This document shows, piece by piece, positions 23,264 to 34,861 of a DNA stretch of 64,000 nucleotides. Where the stretch lies: the NCBI GenBank assembly GCA_039655645.1, contig CM077348.1, forward strand, positions 66,130,542 through 66,194,541, read 5' to 3'. Position numbers and translations under genes: made by a program. The stretch's first letter is position 1; each line of letters opens with the position of its first letter. This DNA comes from Ammopiptanthus mongolicus (Eukaryota > Streptophyta > Magnoliopsida > Fabales > Fabaceae). The notes under the pieces were generated by a model that was given only the letters and a program-made list of their open reading frames with translations, was not told where the DNA came from and made no database searches.

Positions 23264-23293
23264 CACTAGTACAGAAAGCACTTTTTACATCGG
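23264..23293 (+). repeat. CACTA left terminal inverted repeat
   Basis: CACTAGTACAGAAAGCACTT pairs with the right end read in reverse (CACTGGTGGAAAATAGACTT); about two thirds of bases agree. The outer CACT(A/G)GT is the transposase recognition end. Confidence 0.85.
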
Positions 23294-23665
23294 TTAAAAA
23301 ACACTTTTAACATCGGTTATAGTGGCGACGTTAATTAAAGGGATGTTAAAAGTGCAACTTTTAACATCGGTTTTAAACCGATGTTAAAAGTTTAAATTTA
23401 ACATCGGTTAATAAAAAACTGGATGTTAAAAGTAAACTTTAAACATCGGTTATATAACAACCGATGTTAAAAGTGTGGTCTCAATCAGAGTTGTGCTCTG
23501 TTCAGTACACTTTTGACATCCATTGTATCTGAAACCGATGTTAAAAGTACTTATAACATCGGTTTTAGGAACACACGATGTTAAAAGTTTACTTTTAACA
23601 TCGGTTGTTCTAAAGTTTACTTTTAACATCGGTTATTAGAACAACCGATGTTAAAAGTATTTTTT
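23275..23665. repeat. CACTA left subterminal repeat array
   Basis: About sixteen copies of TTTTAACATCGGTT or its complement AACCGATGTTAAAAG, direct and inverted, spaced 10-40 bp. Such arrays are where the TNPA-type protein binds in En/Spm elements. The intervening tract near 23480-23510 is unrelated. Confidence 0.9.
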
Positions 23666-23956
23666 TTTTTTATATGGTTGTTTCATTTATAGTTCTTTCA
23701 CACCCTGCATATCCATCAGTATATCATCCACAATTCAGTACACAACATAATGTCAGAAACAGATTCAAACATGTAATTAACTCATATAGCTAGATTGCTA
23801 GCTGTTCCGGAATTACAATATATATTACAGTACTAGTTACACAAGTCCAGAATAATTAAACTATACTATGATGACATTACATATATACAGTGTTATAAGT
23901 GCAATAACCTAAAGTCCAAACTGTGTCACATGCTGCAATACATACAAGTGCAAAAA
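23666..23956. other. CACTA 3' non-coding region
   Basis: AT-rich sequence between the subterminal repeats and the stop codon of the TNPA-like gene; no further signal seen. Confidence 0.6.
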
Positions 23957-26620
23957 TCATATACAATCTACATTATGCTGCCTAGTATACTCATAAAAGA
24001 AATTAGCAAAATGTTCCCTCAGGTCTTTCATCTCTTCTTTATCAAGTGGAGTTTGATCATCAAAAGCATGCACAAGTTTAAATAAACTCAACATTAAATC
24101 TTTAACCAAAACAAAATATAATTTAACTTGTGCAAAACTTTATATTTATTACCTGTTGCCATCCGTCAATAATAGTGGCGGAGACCACGTTCAACATATG
24201 TTTCATCACGTAGTATCCACAGTCCCAGCCGCCAGCTTGTCTACGAGACTACAAGACAATATGAAATTGAATACCAAGTACAGTACTAATATAATAATAA
24301 TTACTGTTGTAATTTTTCTGTAAGAAATAATAAACTACTTACGAGTGGGATAATCCATTCAGGCTTTCTTTTTGACTTGGATGGCCTATTTTTGCCATCT
24401 GCACAAGCCATGCTACTTGCAACCATAGCTCTATGATTAAAAATAATAATGTCAATTATGTTCATGTAATAAAGCAAAAGCAATTTGAATTACAAATTAA
24501 ATTAAAGCTTACATGTCAATCGCGTCCTTCAATTCAGATGTCGGACTATAGTGCAACGAGCATAAGAAGACGACACGATGCTGGCTAGGATGAAGTATGA
24601 GCAACTGCCAATGACCACTCCTAAGTATTGGTGCTAGATAAATATCTTTCTTTGTTTGACCAAGTAGCTTCAGGATGTATGTCTTCATCGCATCCCCATT
24701 AGTGCAGTAATTTCCCTGAATTACGCTTGGGTCTAAGAATCCATACGTATTCTGGTTGCCTCTTTCCATACATAAGCGATGAAGATACCTAAGATATTAG
24801 AATAAAATAATGTTAAATACCTAAGACATTGAAATAAATTATAGAATTAAAATACCTAAGATGCATGTCAACAGTGTACTTACGTGCAGCACATACTCAG
24901 AACGGCATTGGCTAGCCAATTGCCCGACAGACATATGTCACCTATATCCTTCCCAGAGAAAAAAAAAGGCTGGCAAGTCGCAAGCGCCTTCGTGTTCCAA
25001 GGGAATAGCATACTCTTTATCCGGCACATCCGCAGCAAATGCGGCCAAATGAGCTACATTCGATCTTAGCTTTTTATCAATGTTCTAAGCAAGAAAGATA
25101 AGGCATTAGTTAAGTAATGTCATTTGTAAATAAATAAGACATAAGTAATTAAATGATTAATATGAAATTAATATGCATACCTGGGATAAAGGCATCTCAA
25201 CTGGCTTATGTGCATCCTCACAGCTCCCAACGGTGCTCACATGCTGAGAAGGTTGACTCATTGGGCTTGGTTGGGAAATTGTAACCCCCCTAGATGACAT
25301 CTCCTTTATGAATGATTCCATAAGCTCCGGAAACATCTCTCTTTTAAGCTCCTCCTTAATGCTTTCCCGCTCGTGGCTGCTGATTCGGCTTCCAACATGG
25401 ACTCGTCGTCCGTGATATTGCCGACTGCCCACTAGCCCTCCAACACCCTTTACAAAGCCAGGGTGGTCATCTTTACCTAGGGCAGTGCTCAGGATATCCC
25501 TACGTCCATATTGAACGAATGATCCTTGCGAGCTTTGTTCCACCAGCGATGTCTAGAAGGGGGAAATTCACAAAATATGTGTAAGATAGTGTTTACTTAA
25601 CTGTATTAATTACAAGTAGAAGTAATCTATTAATTACTTACAATCTTTTCAGCGACAATGCGTGTGGGCTCGGCTTTAAAAGCTCCCGATTTTGTCTTTC
25701 GAGCTTCCATCCATGTTTCATGGCGTTCGGGTGGAGATGGAGGATTAACAACTATTTCTCCATCGGCTTCGGCTTCTTCATCAGCTCCACCTTCTTCTTG
25801 CTTCTTTTTGGCCTCTTCTTGCTTCTTTTTCATCTTCTCATTCATAATTTTCTACCGAACCATATGATAGCCACCACGAGACATATGGTGTGGGTGTACA
25901 TTGTTTTTCTGGATTTCCTTGGCCTTTTTCCTTTTCTCCTGTTACAAATAACACGTACTCAATTCAATTAAATAAATAAATAAATTAGATAGGCCTATTA
26001 TAAAAAATATAACAGGAAACTAACCAGAAAGGCAGGGTCTTGTCGGCTCACAACAAACCTATCCCACGTCTCCTTATCAATGAAAGAGTATGTGTCAAGT
26101 GGAGATTTGTCATCTTTCTTCTCAAAAATATATCTCTTTCCCAAATAGGTCTTGAACCCCGTCCACCGCTTTGCGACAAAAGAAAGCCATTTCTTCTTAC
26201 ATTCAGGAGTATTCGGGACATCAAAGGTCAACTATAGTACAAAACAAAATGGAGGAAATATATTAGAGTATGATAATAATATAAGTAAATACAATTTAGA
26301 TACAAATAGAGAGGATAAAAGTAAAATACCAAGATTGAAGACCAAATTTGATCCTTCACCATACTCGATACCTAAGCCCATTCCTCAATAAGAATGCTAA
26401 CCCTGTTTCGAGCTTCCAAGGCCACAAAACCGGTGAATTTGTCAGCATTCGGCCCTATGGCCCCCCCATATGTATCAAACTCAACCGGAAGCCTCTGATC
26501 ACCGCAACGACTCAGGGCCAACGATCGTAACTTTGTGGCTGCTCTACCCCTTTTTTTTGGGCGTGCACCACCTGACCCGCTATGCGAAGGAGAAGGAGGA
26601 ATGCCTGCTGGATCAATCAT
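23957..26620 (-). pseudogene. CACTA TNPA-like (Ptta/En/Spm) protein fused to Ulp1-type cysteine protease domain
   Basis: Nine exons can be modelled by GT-AG sites: 26330-26620, 26025-26231, 25642-25938, 25181-25552, 24884-25084, 24513-24788, 24343-24430, 24153-24248, and a last exon ending at TGA 23957 (its start is unclear). Exons 1-3 match plant Ptta/En/Spm-type proteins (RLPVEFDTYGGAIGPN; KKKWLSFVAKRW; MKKKQEEAKKKQEE). Exon 4 includes a charged segment. Exons 5-9 form a C48/Ulp1-like fold with His in SGHWQLLI and Cys in GGWDCGYYVMKHM. The usual Asp in FLDSLH is Cys here (FLCSLH), though this may be usual for the CACTA-borne family. Two in-frame TAG stops (exon 1 after EEWA, exon 3 after MVR) and one extra base in the A9 run at 24959-24967 break the frame. 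Splice phases agree only if that base is removed. Confidence 0.8.
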
Positions 26621-26808
26621 GTGTGCCTATTTAGACAAAAAGTAATAAATTAGGTCAGTATATAAGAGTGGATAAATAAAGAAAAGTCTACTATAACATG
26701 GATAAAAAAGCCTACTTTAACATGGATAAATAAAAATAAGTCTACTTTAACATGGATAAATAAAAAAAGAATACTTTAATTTAAACATAACTTACACTAT
26801 GGTCAAGT

Positions 26809-29800
26809 TTAGATCAATATCCCTTCATGATGATCATCACGAGTGGCAAGTACATCATCCACTACATTTTCGTCGACGAAAATAGGCATCTGTGTTGAGA
26901 AAGAAGGAGTTCCTGGAATATCAAGAGTTGAATCTTGATTTTCATGGATACCATTATGCATGCTTTTTCCTTGGAGAACAACTGACCACCTTTTGTTACA
27001 AGGATCATTGATATAAAACACTTGTTTTGCTTGTGAAGCCATGATGAAAGGCTCTTCCGTGTGACCTACTTTGTCAAGGTCTACCAATGTAAATCCTAAT
27101 TCTTCAGTTTGTACACCACTGTTACTGTCAGCCCACATACACTTAAAAACAGGCACTTGAAATTTAGTGTAATCGACCTCCCAAATCTCTTCAATGACTC
27201 CAAAGTAAGATTTCGGTGCCATAATGGGATTTGTATCTTTTGAACTAGAGAAGTGCATTGACTCAGATACGATCATAACGCCACTGTTTTGCATGGTACT
27301 CTTGTCATCTTGGGACTTTGTATAGAAGGAAAACATATTGATATCATATCCACTCCAACATATGACTTCAAGAAGTGGCCCCTGTGCTAGCCATTGTAAT
27401 GTATCGGAAGCAGTATGATCATTTGTAATTTTTTCTTTAAACCAGGCTGCGAAAGTCTTGTTATGATGGTTCAACAACCATTTTTCGTTCCTTCTAGGGT
27501 TTTCTTCCTTGACCTCTTGTTTGTGAGCACATAAGTAAGGTGCAACCTCATCAGTGTTATTCAAAATGTGCAAATGGGCTTGAAACACTTCCTCCCGAGC
27601 CTTGCTATTAACCTTTATACCTTATGTACCCTTACCGGCGCATCTTCCCTCATGACGAGGCTTAGGAATCCCTATAGCCTCCACTTCTGAAAGGTAGTCT
27701 TGACAAAACTCAATAGCTTCTTCTGCAACGTATCTTTGAACAATAGATGCTTCAGGACGGTGTGGATTCTTCACATACCCTTTCAAGATCTTCATGTATC
27801 GCTCAACTGGGTACATCCACCTTAAATAAACGGGGCCACATAATTTAATCTCCCTCACTAGATGAACAATTAAGTAAACCATGATGTCGAAAAATGAAGG
27901 AGGAAAATACATCTCCAATTGGCATAAGATTATAGCAGCCTCATCTTCCAACTCATCCAACTTCTGGGGGTCAATGACTTTGCTACATATAGCATTGAAG
28001 AATGAGCACAACCTAGTTATGACATGTCTAACATTTTTAGGAGCAATACCACGAATAGCCACTGGTAGTAGTTGTTGCATCAAGACGTGGCAATCATGAG
28101 ACTTTAAGCCAACCAATTTTAGATCATTTGAGACAAGTCTCTTGACATTTGAAGAGTAACCCTGTGGCACTTTGACGCCCCGTAGACACTCACAAAAACT
28201 TGTTCTCTCTTTTTTTGACAAGGTATGACATGCTGGAGGCAAATATGTCCGCTTACCATCCTTTGGTTGTGGAGCTAACTGCTCTCGTATACCCATCGCA
28301 ACCAGATCTAGACGAGCATTCACACCGTCCTTTGTCTTAACCTGAATGTTGAGAAGCGTTCCAATTAGACTATCACATACATTTTTCTCCACATGCATGA
28401 CATCAATACAATGTCTGACATCAAGTTTGCACCAGTGTGGAAGATCAAAGAAGATCGACCTCTTCTTCCATATGTTTTTCTCAATAGTCTTCTTTTGAGC
28501 CTTTCCGAACATAACATTAATGTCCTTCACCCTTTGATAAACTTTCTCTCCATAAAAGGCCGTCGGAGCAATTCCATTCTCTTGGAATCCATTGAAAGCT
28601 TTTTTCAGTCTACGATATGTGTGATCACGTCTGAGAAATCTCCGATGCCCAAGGTAAACTGTCTTCCTTCCATGTTGCAATTGTGTGAAACATGTGCCTT
28701 CTTCACATATTGGGCATGCTTTATGCCCCTTAACACTATACCCGGACAAGTTCCCGTATGCTGGAAAGTCATTGATGGTGCAAAATAACATGGCACGCAT
28801 CTTGAAAGTCTCTTTGTAATGGCCATCAAACACATCAACGCCTTCCACCCACATCTTTCTCAAGTCTTCAATCAAGGGACTTAGATAAACATCTAAGTCA
28901 TTTCCTGGCTGTTTTGGGCCCGAAATCATCATAGATAACATCATGTATTTGCGCTTCATGCACAACCAAGGAGGTAGATTGTAAATTACGAGGAGAACAG
29001 GCCATGGATTATGGATACTACTTAAGGTACCATACGGATTCATTCCATCCGTAGCAAGTCCAAGCCTAAGGTTTCTTGGCTCATTTCCGAAATTTGGAAA
29101 CAAACTATCAATTCTCTCCCATTGCACAGAATCAGCCGGATGGCGAAGCATTCCATCAAGTTTCCTCTCATCTGCATGCCATCTAATGTTCTTTGCGTCA
29201 TTTACATTAGCGAACAATCGCTTGAACCTTGGAATTATTGGAAGATACCACAACACCTTTGCAGGAGGACCCTTTGTGATCACATCACAACTAGAATCAC
29301 CATCCTTCACTTTGTACCGCGATACCCCACACTTGGGGCAGTCGTGCATCCCTTCATACACACCCCTGTATAGTATGCAATCATTAGGACATGCATGTAT
29401 CTTCTTATACTCCATACCCATCGGACAGAGTATCTTCTTTGCCTCATAGTTACGATCTGGCAGTGTGTTGCCTTCTGGAAGCATGTTGTTCAACAACTCA
29501 AGCAATTCGGTGAAGCTTTTATCACTCCACCCATTTCTCGCCTTCACACTGAACAATTTTCAGACCGCCGACAACCTTGTATAAGTAGTGCACCCCGGAT
29601 ACAAAGGCGTATCCGCATCACTGCACAAAGTATCATACACACGTGCTCGCTGAAATGACTCTTGTCCAATATCACGGATCATGTCCTCTAGTCGATCGTC
29701 CTCCATATCTACATCAACTTCTTCACTTTGGGACACACTTGGCATGTTTAACAAGTCTTCACCATGCCATATCCATCTTGTATAACTCTTGCAAATCCCT

Positions 29801-29991
29801 TCACAAATAAGATGATCACGTATTTGCTTAACTTCACATTTCCTCATATTCAAACATCTAACACAAGGACAATTAAATCTTCCATTACTATCAGGAAGAT
29901 TTCTTTGAGCAAATTCTAGAAACTCTTCCACTCCGTCCCGATACGCATCACTTGTGCGTTTACTAACCATCCAACTACGGTCCATATCCAT
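26809..29991 (-). pseudogene. CACTA transposase (Transposase_21 / TNPD type) with two in-frame stops
   Basis: One continuous frame of about 1060 codons. The N-terminus (29991-29563) has the transposase-associated domain: WMVSKRTSDAYRDGVEEF, then a Cys-rich NCPCVRCLN and a WIWHGE motif. The middle (about 29550-27900) is Transposase_21, with NGWSDKSFTELLELL, CPNDCILYR, DGMNPYG and IDVMHVEKN. After it come the DUF4218-like part (about 28000-27625: LKLVGLKSHDCHVLMQQLLP; MYPVERYMKILKGYVKNP) and a DUF4216-like C-terminus (27588-26809: FGVIEEIWEVDY, VFKCMWAD, ARD/TRDDHHEG). The frame is broken only by TGA at 29560-29562 and TAA at 27622-27624, each explainable by one substitution. A spliced-out intron at either place is less likely because coding similarity runs through both. 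Confidence 0.88.
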
Positions 29992-30665
29992 GTTCTGTAG
30001 ATTTACACATATTTATACAATATGAGCACAAGAGGGGAGACTCTCAAAGAGCAGTATTTGAAATTATAGGCCTAAACTTTAAGTCCTATAATAGAAACTA
30101 AACCCCTCGACTATTGATCAAACCAATCCAGATGACCTAACTTTTTAACTAAACCCAAACCCCTTGACTATTGAGATTATAAGCAAAGCCTAAAAGTCTA
30201 TGCTCAATATTATGTAACATCAAAGTGTTTAAGTATAAAAAAAACTCAAAATGCATTTCATTATTTCATGAAATATTCAAATCATTAAAACAGAGACAAT
30301 GCTAAACAGTAACTAACAGAGAAGGATTACCAAGCAGAAGGGGAGTTGGGGCGGTTCAAATGCGGTGGTCAGTTGTAGAAGAGAGGGAGTTGGGGTGGTT
30401 CAGTTGCGATGGTTCAGTTGTAAATGGTTCTGAGCAAATATTAGCAAAAATGGTATTTAGCAAATGAGGGTTTGAGCAAATAAAAATAGGGAAGAGAGAG
30501 TTACGTACCTTTGCGAAGAGGAAGTTGTGGTGGTGGTTCTACGGTGGCTCACGAACGGAGGAGAAGGAGGTCAGTGAAGAGAAGAGAAAAGTAGGTCGCG
30601 GGAGTGAGAACACTGTAACGTTGAAATGTAGGGCGCGAGACAGAGAAGGTTTGAGAAAGTTAACG
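29992..30665 (-). promoter_or_regulatory. CACTA 5' leader/promoter region of the transposase gene
   Basis: About 670 bp upstream of the transposase start with no ORF. It lies where the En/Spm promoter and untranslated leader are expected. A G-rich patch (30330-30430) contains GGAGTTGGGG(C/T)GGTTCA twice. No TATA box can be assigned with confidence. Confidence 0.45.
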
Positions 30666-30985
30666 TTATAAATTTTAATAACTTTTAACATCGGTTGTTA
30701 GAAAAAAACCGATGTTAAAATTCATTTTAACATCGGTTATATAAAAAACGGATGTTAAAAAGTTACTTTTAACATCCGTTAAAAAAGAACCGATGTTAAA
30801 AAGTTATATGGACTGGAGGGAAGAAACTTTTAACATCGGTTTTACCAGAAACGGATGTTAAAAGTACATTTTAACATCCGGTTCCTTATAACCGATGTTA
30901 AAAGTCCGCTCCATATGCGATTTATTTACAAGTTTGCCACCGCGTCTATTGTTAACATCTGTTTTTCTTTAACAGATGTTAAAAG
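30666..30985. repeat. CACTA right subterminal repeat array
   Basis: About twelve direct and inverted copies of TTTTAACATCGGTT (some as CATCCGTT), mirroring the left array. Confidence 0.9.
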
Positions 30986-30986
30986 C

Positions 30987-31016
30987 CTGACGTGAAAAGT
31001 CTATTTTCCACCAGTG
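30987..31016 (-). repeat. CACTA right terminal inverted repeat
   Basis: It ends TTTTCCACCAGTG, the complement of CACTGGTGGAAAA, and is followed by the ATA duplication. Confidence 0.85.
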
Positions 31017-31019
31017 ATA

Positions 31020-33113
31020 TTTGCTTAGTTGGTGAGGAAAAGTCTCCATTTTTCATTGGAGTAGGCTTGTGCCCTTAGTAAGAGGAAATATAAGAACATG
31101 TGTTGCTCTTGATCTAGCAAGGTTTTGAAGTAAGAAAACGTGATTTCATAACCTATGTTTTCAAAGAAAAACAAAAAGTGATTTTGATCCAAAGATCAAA
31201 CGAAGTTTTAAACTTTAAAGTGTGTCAGCAAAGTGGGAAAATGTCTTTTCTTTAGCCATAGGTCTTTTAATCAAACTAAGTGTTTCAAAAAGAGAATTAA
31301 TGAAAGAGTTAGGGAAAAATGAAAACAGGGCACTCGCCCAGAGAACCTTGTCTCGCCACGCGAGACAAAGGGAAAACAAGGCCTTTGCCTAGCTAACATT
31401 GTCTCACCACACGAGACAGTGGCTAGCCCGAGCAGCAAAGATATAACTGCTCGACCTCGCGTCGCGACGTCGTTCTCACCTCGCGAACCAGAAGGACTGT
31501 CCGAGCAGTAAAAGAGATAACTTCTCTGCCTCGCGTCACGATATCCTTATCGCCTCGCAAATAAGAAAGACTGTCTAAACATTAAAGATAACCTCTCGGC
31601 CTCGCGTCGCAAAACATATTTTCGCCCCGGGAGAAATGGTTTTGTTTATAAAAAGTGTTTTTCAACTCAAACTGTAAATTTTTACGCATTAAAACCTAAG
31701 TTAAGTAATTAACTTAGAGTTGAAGACAAGGGTTAATTAAGTATAGTATGTGATGAAACAAGATCATATACAATACCATTGATGACTTAGTACATCAATG
31801 ACTTCATAAGACATAAACACAAACACGAAACGTTTTGGGTTTTGGAACAGTAGTTCAATGACGGATCGGTGATTCGAACCCCGATCAGTCGGTTAATTGT
31901 TTCAATCTTGTGATGACTCGATCCCGGAGGGATCACGAGATTTATCCGGTGGATAAAGGTTTTGTTTTTCAAAGACGCGTATAGTTCCTAAGGAAGAGAA
32001 CCTTAGTGGACCTCGAGGTTTACCCGAGGGGTAGACATTGCTTTTTCGCATCTGCTTTGTGTAAGCATTGGCATTTCATTTGCATATTGTAAGGCCTTGA
32101 GCCTAGGAGTTGAGCTTACACCTTGATGCGGTTGCGAATCTTACGGTGACGATCTTCAACGGTCTTTTTGGAGGTATCAGGGTTGGAAGGGCTGACATGT
32201 GACCAGTTGATAGCTCTTCTGTGTCGTTGCTAATCCGAGCAATACACTGATATCCTCTACTAGATGCCATACTTTTCATGTTTGGTAGAGAGTGTTACCG
32301 TAAAACCAGATACGAGCACGTTACGAATATTGTAGCATCTTGCTCATGGCTGGCAGAAACCGGAAGATGTCCTCCCATTCACTCTCTCCGACGTTTTGTT
32401 AGCTCCATGGAATAGGGGTGAGAGTAGTACCCAATGGCATTGGCATTGAGTCATGTATATTGCACTGCATTGCATGGCTGTTGATGTTTACATTTACTGT
32501 TATACATCGCTATACTATTTAAGAATACCTTATATTATGTTGTTAATTGTTTAACATGTTTTATATTGAGAATTTCTAGTAAGCATGTTGGGTACGCTGT
32601 TGCCTGGTGAGTCATCCTGTTTTTACTATTGCTGTTTTGCTGTGTTGATGAACGGGAATCTCACCCATATCTGTATGTTTTCTGCTGGTACTTGTTGCTG
32701 TTGCTTGAACCGATGGATGTGACGATGGTTCAGTTTGGCAGTTTCCTTGATCCCGGAGGCGGACTCTTTTGCTATTTTATTTTTGTTGTCGGCCAGACAA
32801 TGTCAATTTTGTAGTACCTTTTGGGAGCTACGACTCCTAGTACTTATTGTATTTCTTATGTCAGTCATGCATTAGACCTATGTCTGTATATAGTATTATT
32901 TCTGTTTCTGTTTTCTGTTTCTGTGTTTATAATATAGTATGTCCTAGAAATGCATGGTGAACCTAAGTTCATTTATTAGTAATATGTACCTTTACTAATT
33001 CCATTACATCTTTGTGAAACGAAAAAGAAAAAAAAAACCGTATTTTCCGCATTAATATATATTTTCGGCCTTATAAACGTTCGAGAATGTGACACTCGGG
33101 AAAGGGTGTTACA
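31020..33113 (+). mobile_element. 5' LTR of nested gypsy element, right part
   Basis: It resumes TTTGCTTAGTTGGTGAGG as in the 3' LTR near 39195 and ends GGGTGTTACA at 33113. It contains a palindrome-rich patch (31325-31640) and the ATGGCATTGGCATTGAGTCATG and CTCACCCATATCTGTATG blocks common to this subfamily. No gene. Confidence 0.88.
31325..31640. repeat. Array of CTCGCCACGCGAG-type palindromes in LTR
   Basis: Repeated TCTCGCCACGCGAGAC and CCTCGCGTCGCGA units, much more GC- and CG-rich than the surroundings. The sister array is at 39505-39760. It sits at the same relative place as the TTCGCTTAGCGAA arrays of the minus-strand LTRs. Confidence 0.8.
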
Positions 33114-33118
33114 TTATC

Positions 33119-33130
33119 TGGTTTCAGAGC
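33119..33130 (+). promoter_or_regulatory. Primer-binding site, initiator-Met tRNA type
   Basis: TGGTTTCAGAGC starts five bases after the 5' LTR. It has one mismatch to TGGTATCAGAGC. Confidence 0.85.
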
Positions 33131-33263
33131 TGGCCGAGTCTTTTTGGGGTTTGTAGGTTATGGTCTGTCTTGTTTGTGTTGTGTTCTCTGTGTGTTTCTC
33201 TGTTGTTTGCTTTAGTTTTGTTGTGGTTTCTTGAGTTTAATAGTTCTGGTTTTGAAGGTAGCA

Positions 33264-34006
33264 ATGGCTGCTCAAAACCTGACTGCGGCTGTGAACGCCA
33301 TACGGGAAATGACTGCTGCAATGGTTCAACGTGACGGATGTAGGAATCCACCTCAATTCAAAGGTGAATTCAATCCTTAGTTAGCTTAGTGTTGGATCCA
33401 GACGTTAGAGAAAATCTTTGGAGCTATGAGATGCAATGAGAATGACAAGGTTGTCTACGCAACCTATATGCTGGTGGAGGATGTTGAATACTGGTGGCAA
33501 GGAGCTCGTCAGATGCTGATTCACGATCAACAAGTTGTTGACTGGAATGCTTTTAAGGGAAAATTCCCGGAGAAGTATTTTCCTACCAGTGCAAGGCATG
33601 AGAAAGAGATGGAGTTCCTCCAGCTGAGACAAGGGGGATGACCGTAGCTGAATACGGAGCCAAGTTTGAAAGTCTGGCAAAGTTCTCGAATTAATTTCTG
33701 GACAACCCAAGAGAGGAGTGGAAGTGCAGAAAATTTGAAGGAGGTCTGAGGATCGACTTGAAGAAAGCTATAGTCCCATTGGAAATTTCTGTCTTTCCAA
33801 GGTTGATGGAGAAGTGCCTTCTAATCGAGAGCTTGGAGCCCAAGTACAAGCAGGTACAGAGTTCTGGACCGAGCAAGTTCCAGATATGAAGCGGCGGTCG
33901 AGACAACAAATCTCGATCGAAGCCATATTCAAAGCAACAAGATCAATGTTCTGCGGGAGGAAGCATTGGGGGTTTCGGTCAGTCTGGAAACGCCCCAACC
34001 AAGTGC
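33264..34006 (+). pseudogene. Gypsy gag (capsid part), broken
   Basis: It starts MAAQNLTAAVNAIREMTAAM and continues through the capsid (Retrotrans_gag) core. Landmarks are KVVYATYMLVEDVEYWW, FKGKFPEKYFP, then MTVAEYGAKFESLAKF and EEWKCRKFEGGLR. Breaks seen directly: two TAG stops near 33379-33390, a one-base frameshift at the G run before ATG 33638, a TAA near 33693 and a TGA near 33887. After the shift the frame is the same as the zinc-knuckle and protease ORF, so gag and pol were once one polyprotein. Gag forms the virus-like particle in the cytoplasm. Confidence 0.85.
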
Positions 34007-34831
34007 ATGAAGTGTGGGAAGAGTAATCACATCACTAAGGACTGTTCAATCAAAGGGATTATCTGCTTCAAGTGTGGGAAGCCGGGACATATTTCACGGG
34101 AATGTATGCAACCAAAATTGGAACACTCTGTCAACAATGTCCAAGCACTGAGGCCTAAGGCAAAAGGCAGAGTCTATACCATGGGTCGTGCTGAAGCTTC
34201 TCAAAATGAAGACTTAATCCAAGTTCAGTGTGTCATGGGAGGTAAAACCATAACTGTACTGTTTGATTCAGGCGCAACGCATTCCTTTATTGCCTATGAC
34301 TGTGTGAATCTGTTGGGATTACCTGTGTCTTCTTTACCTTTTGATTTGGTAATTTCTACGCCTACTGCAAAGCCTGTTATAACTGCTGAAGTTTGTCTGA
34401 ACTGTTCTATTTCTGTTAAAGATAGAACATTTTTTATTGATTTGATCTATTTGCCTCTTTCGCAAATGGATGTAATCTTAGGAATGGATTGGTTATCTTC
34501 TAATCATTTCCTGTTAGACTGTTCAATTAAAACCTTAGTTTTCCCTAGTTGCGAGAATTCTAGATTTTTGACTGCCAACCAAGTAAACGCTTCTTTGAGA
34601 GAAGGAGCTCAAGGATACATGTTAAGATCTTCTTTGGAGGTCAAGAGAGAGCTAGTCTTAGAGCACGTACCTGTCGTGAACAAGTTTCCAGAAGTTTTTT
34701 CTAAAGACGTACCAGGTTGGCAGCCAATTCGGGAGATCGAGTTTGCGATCGATCTTGTGCCAGGAACAGGACCAGTGTCTATGGCACCGTATCGAATGGC
34801 ACCTACTGAGTTGGAAACCTTGAAGGAGTAG
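34007..34831 (+). pseudogene. Gypsy nucleocapsid zinc knuckles and aspartic protease
   Basis: Two CX2CX4HX4C knuckles open the block: CMKCGKSNHITKDC (first Cys just before the ATG) and CFKCGKPGHISREC. These bind element RNA. A protease follows, with the active site DSGATHSFI at about residues 83-91 and VILGMDWLSSNH. The end, PYRMAPTELETLKE, is already the linker to RT. It stops at TAG 34829-34831 where CAG (Gln) would be expected; a second TAG follows 21 bases later. The frame continues unshifted into RT, so the stops split what was one polyprotein. Confidence 0.9.
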
Positions 34832-34861
34832 TTGGTGGACTTATTGGGAAAATAGTTTGTT

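Larger units (their letters stand above)
23264..31016 (-). mobile_element. CACTA (En/Spm) DNA transposon, 7753 bp
   Basis: It begins CACTAGTACAGAAAG and ends with the reverse complement of CACTGGTGGAAAATAG, flanked on both sides by ATA (23261-23263 and 31017-31019), the 3-bp duplication typical of CACTA elements. Beside each terminus is an array of TTTTAACATCGGTT-type subterminal repeats in both orientations. Both genes read leftward: a Transposase_21-type transposase (26809-29991), then a multi-exon TNPA-like/Ulp1 gene (23957-26620). The uninterrupted target is seen in the sister LTR near 39195 (GAGCTATATTTGCTTAG), confirming the boundaries. Both genes are damaged. Confidence 0.95.

Noticed and set aside
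23957..25084. Host SUMO protease gene
   Set aside because: The exons lie within the CACTA termini and target duplication, on the same strand as and directly downstream of the transposase.
27881..28788. Plus-strand ORFs across the transposase
   Set aside because: They are antisense shadows of the Transposase_21 frame.
31855..31890. tRNA box-B-like GATTCGAACCCC
   Set aside because: Sister LTRs read GATTTGGACCCC here; it is a chance product of one or two substitutions, and there is no cloverleaf.
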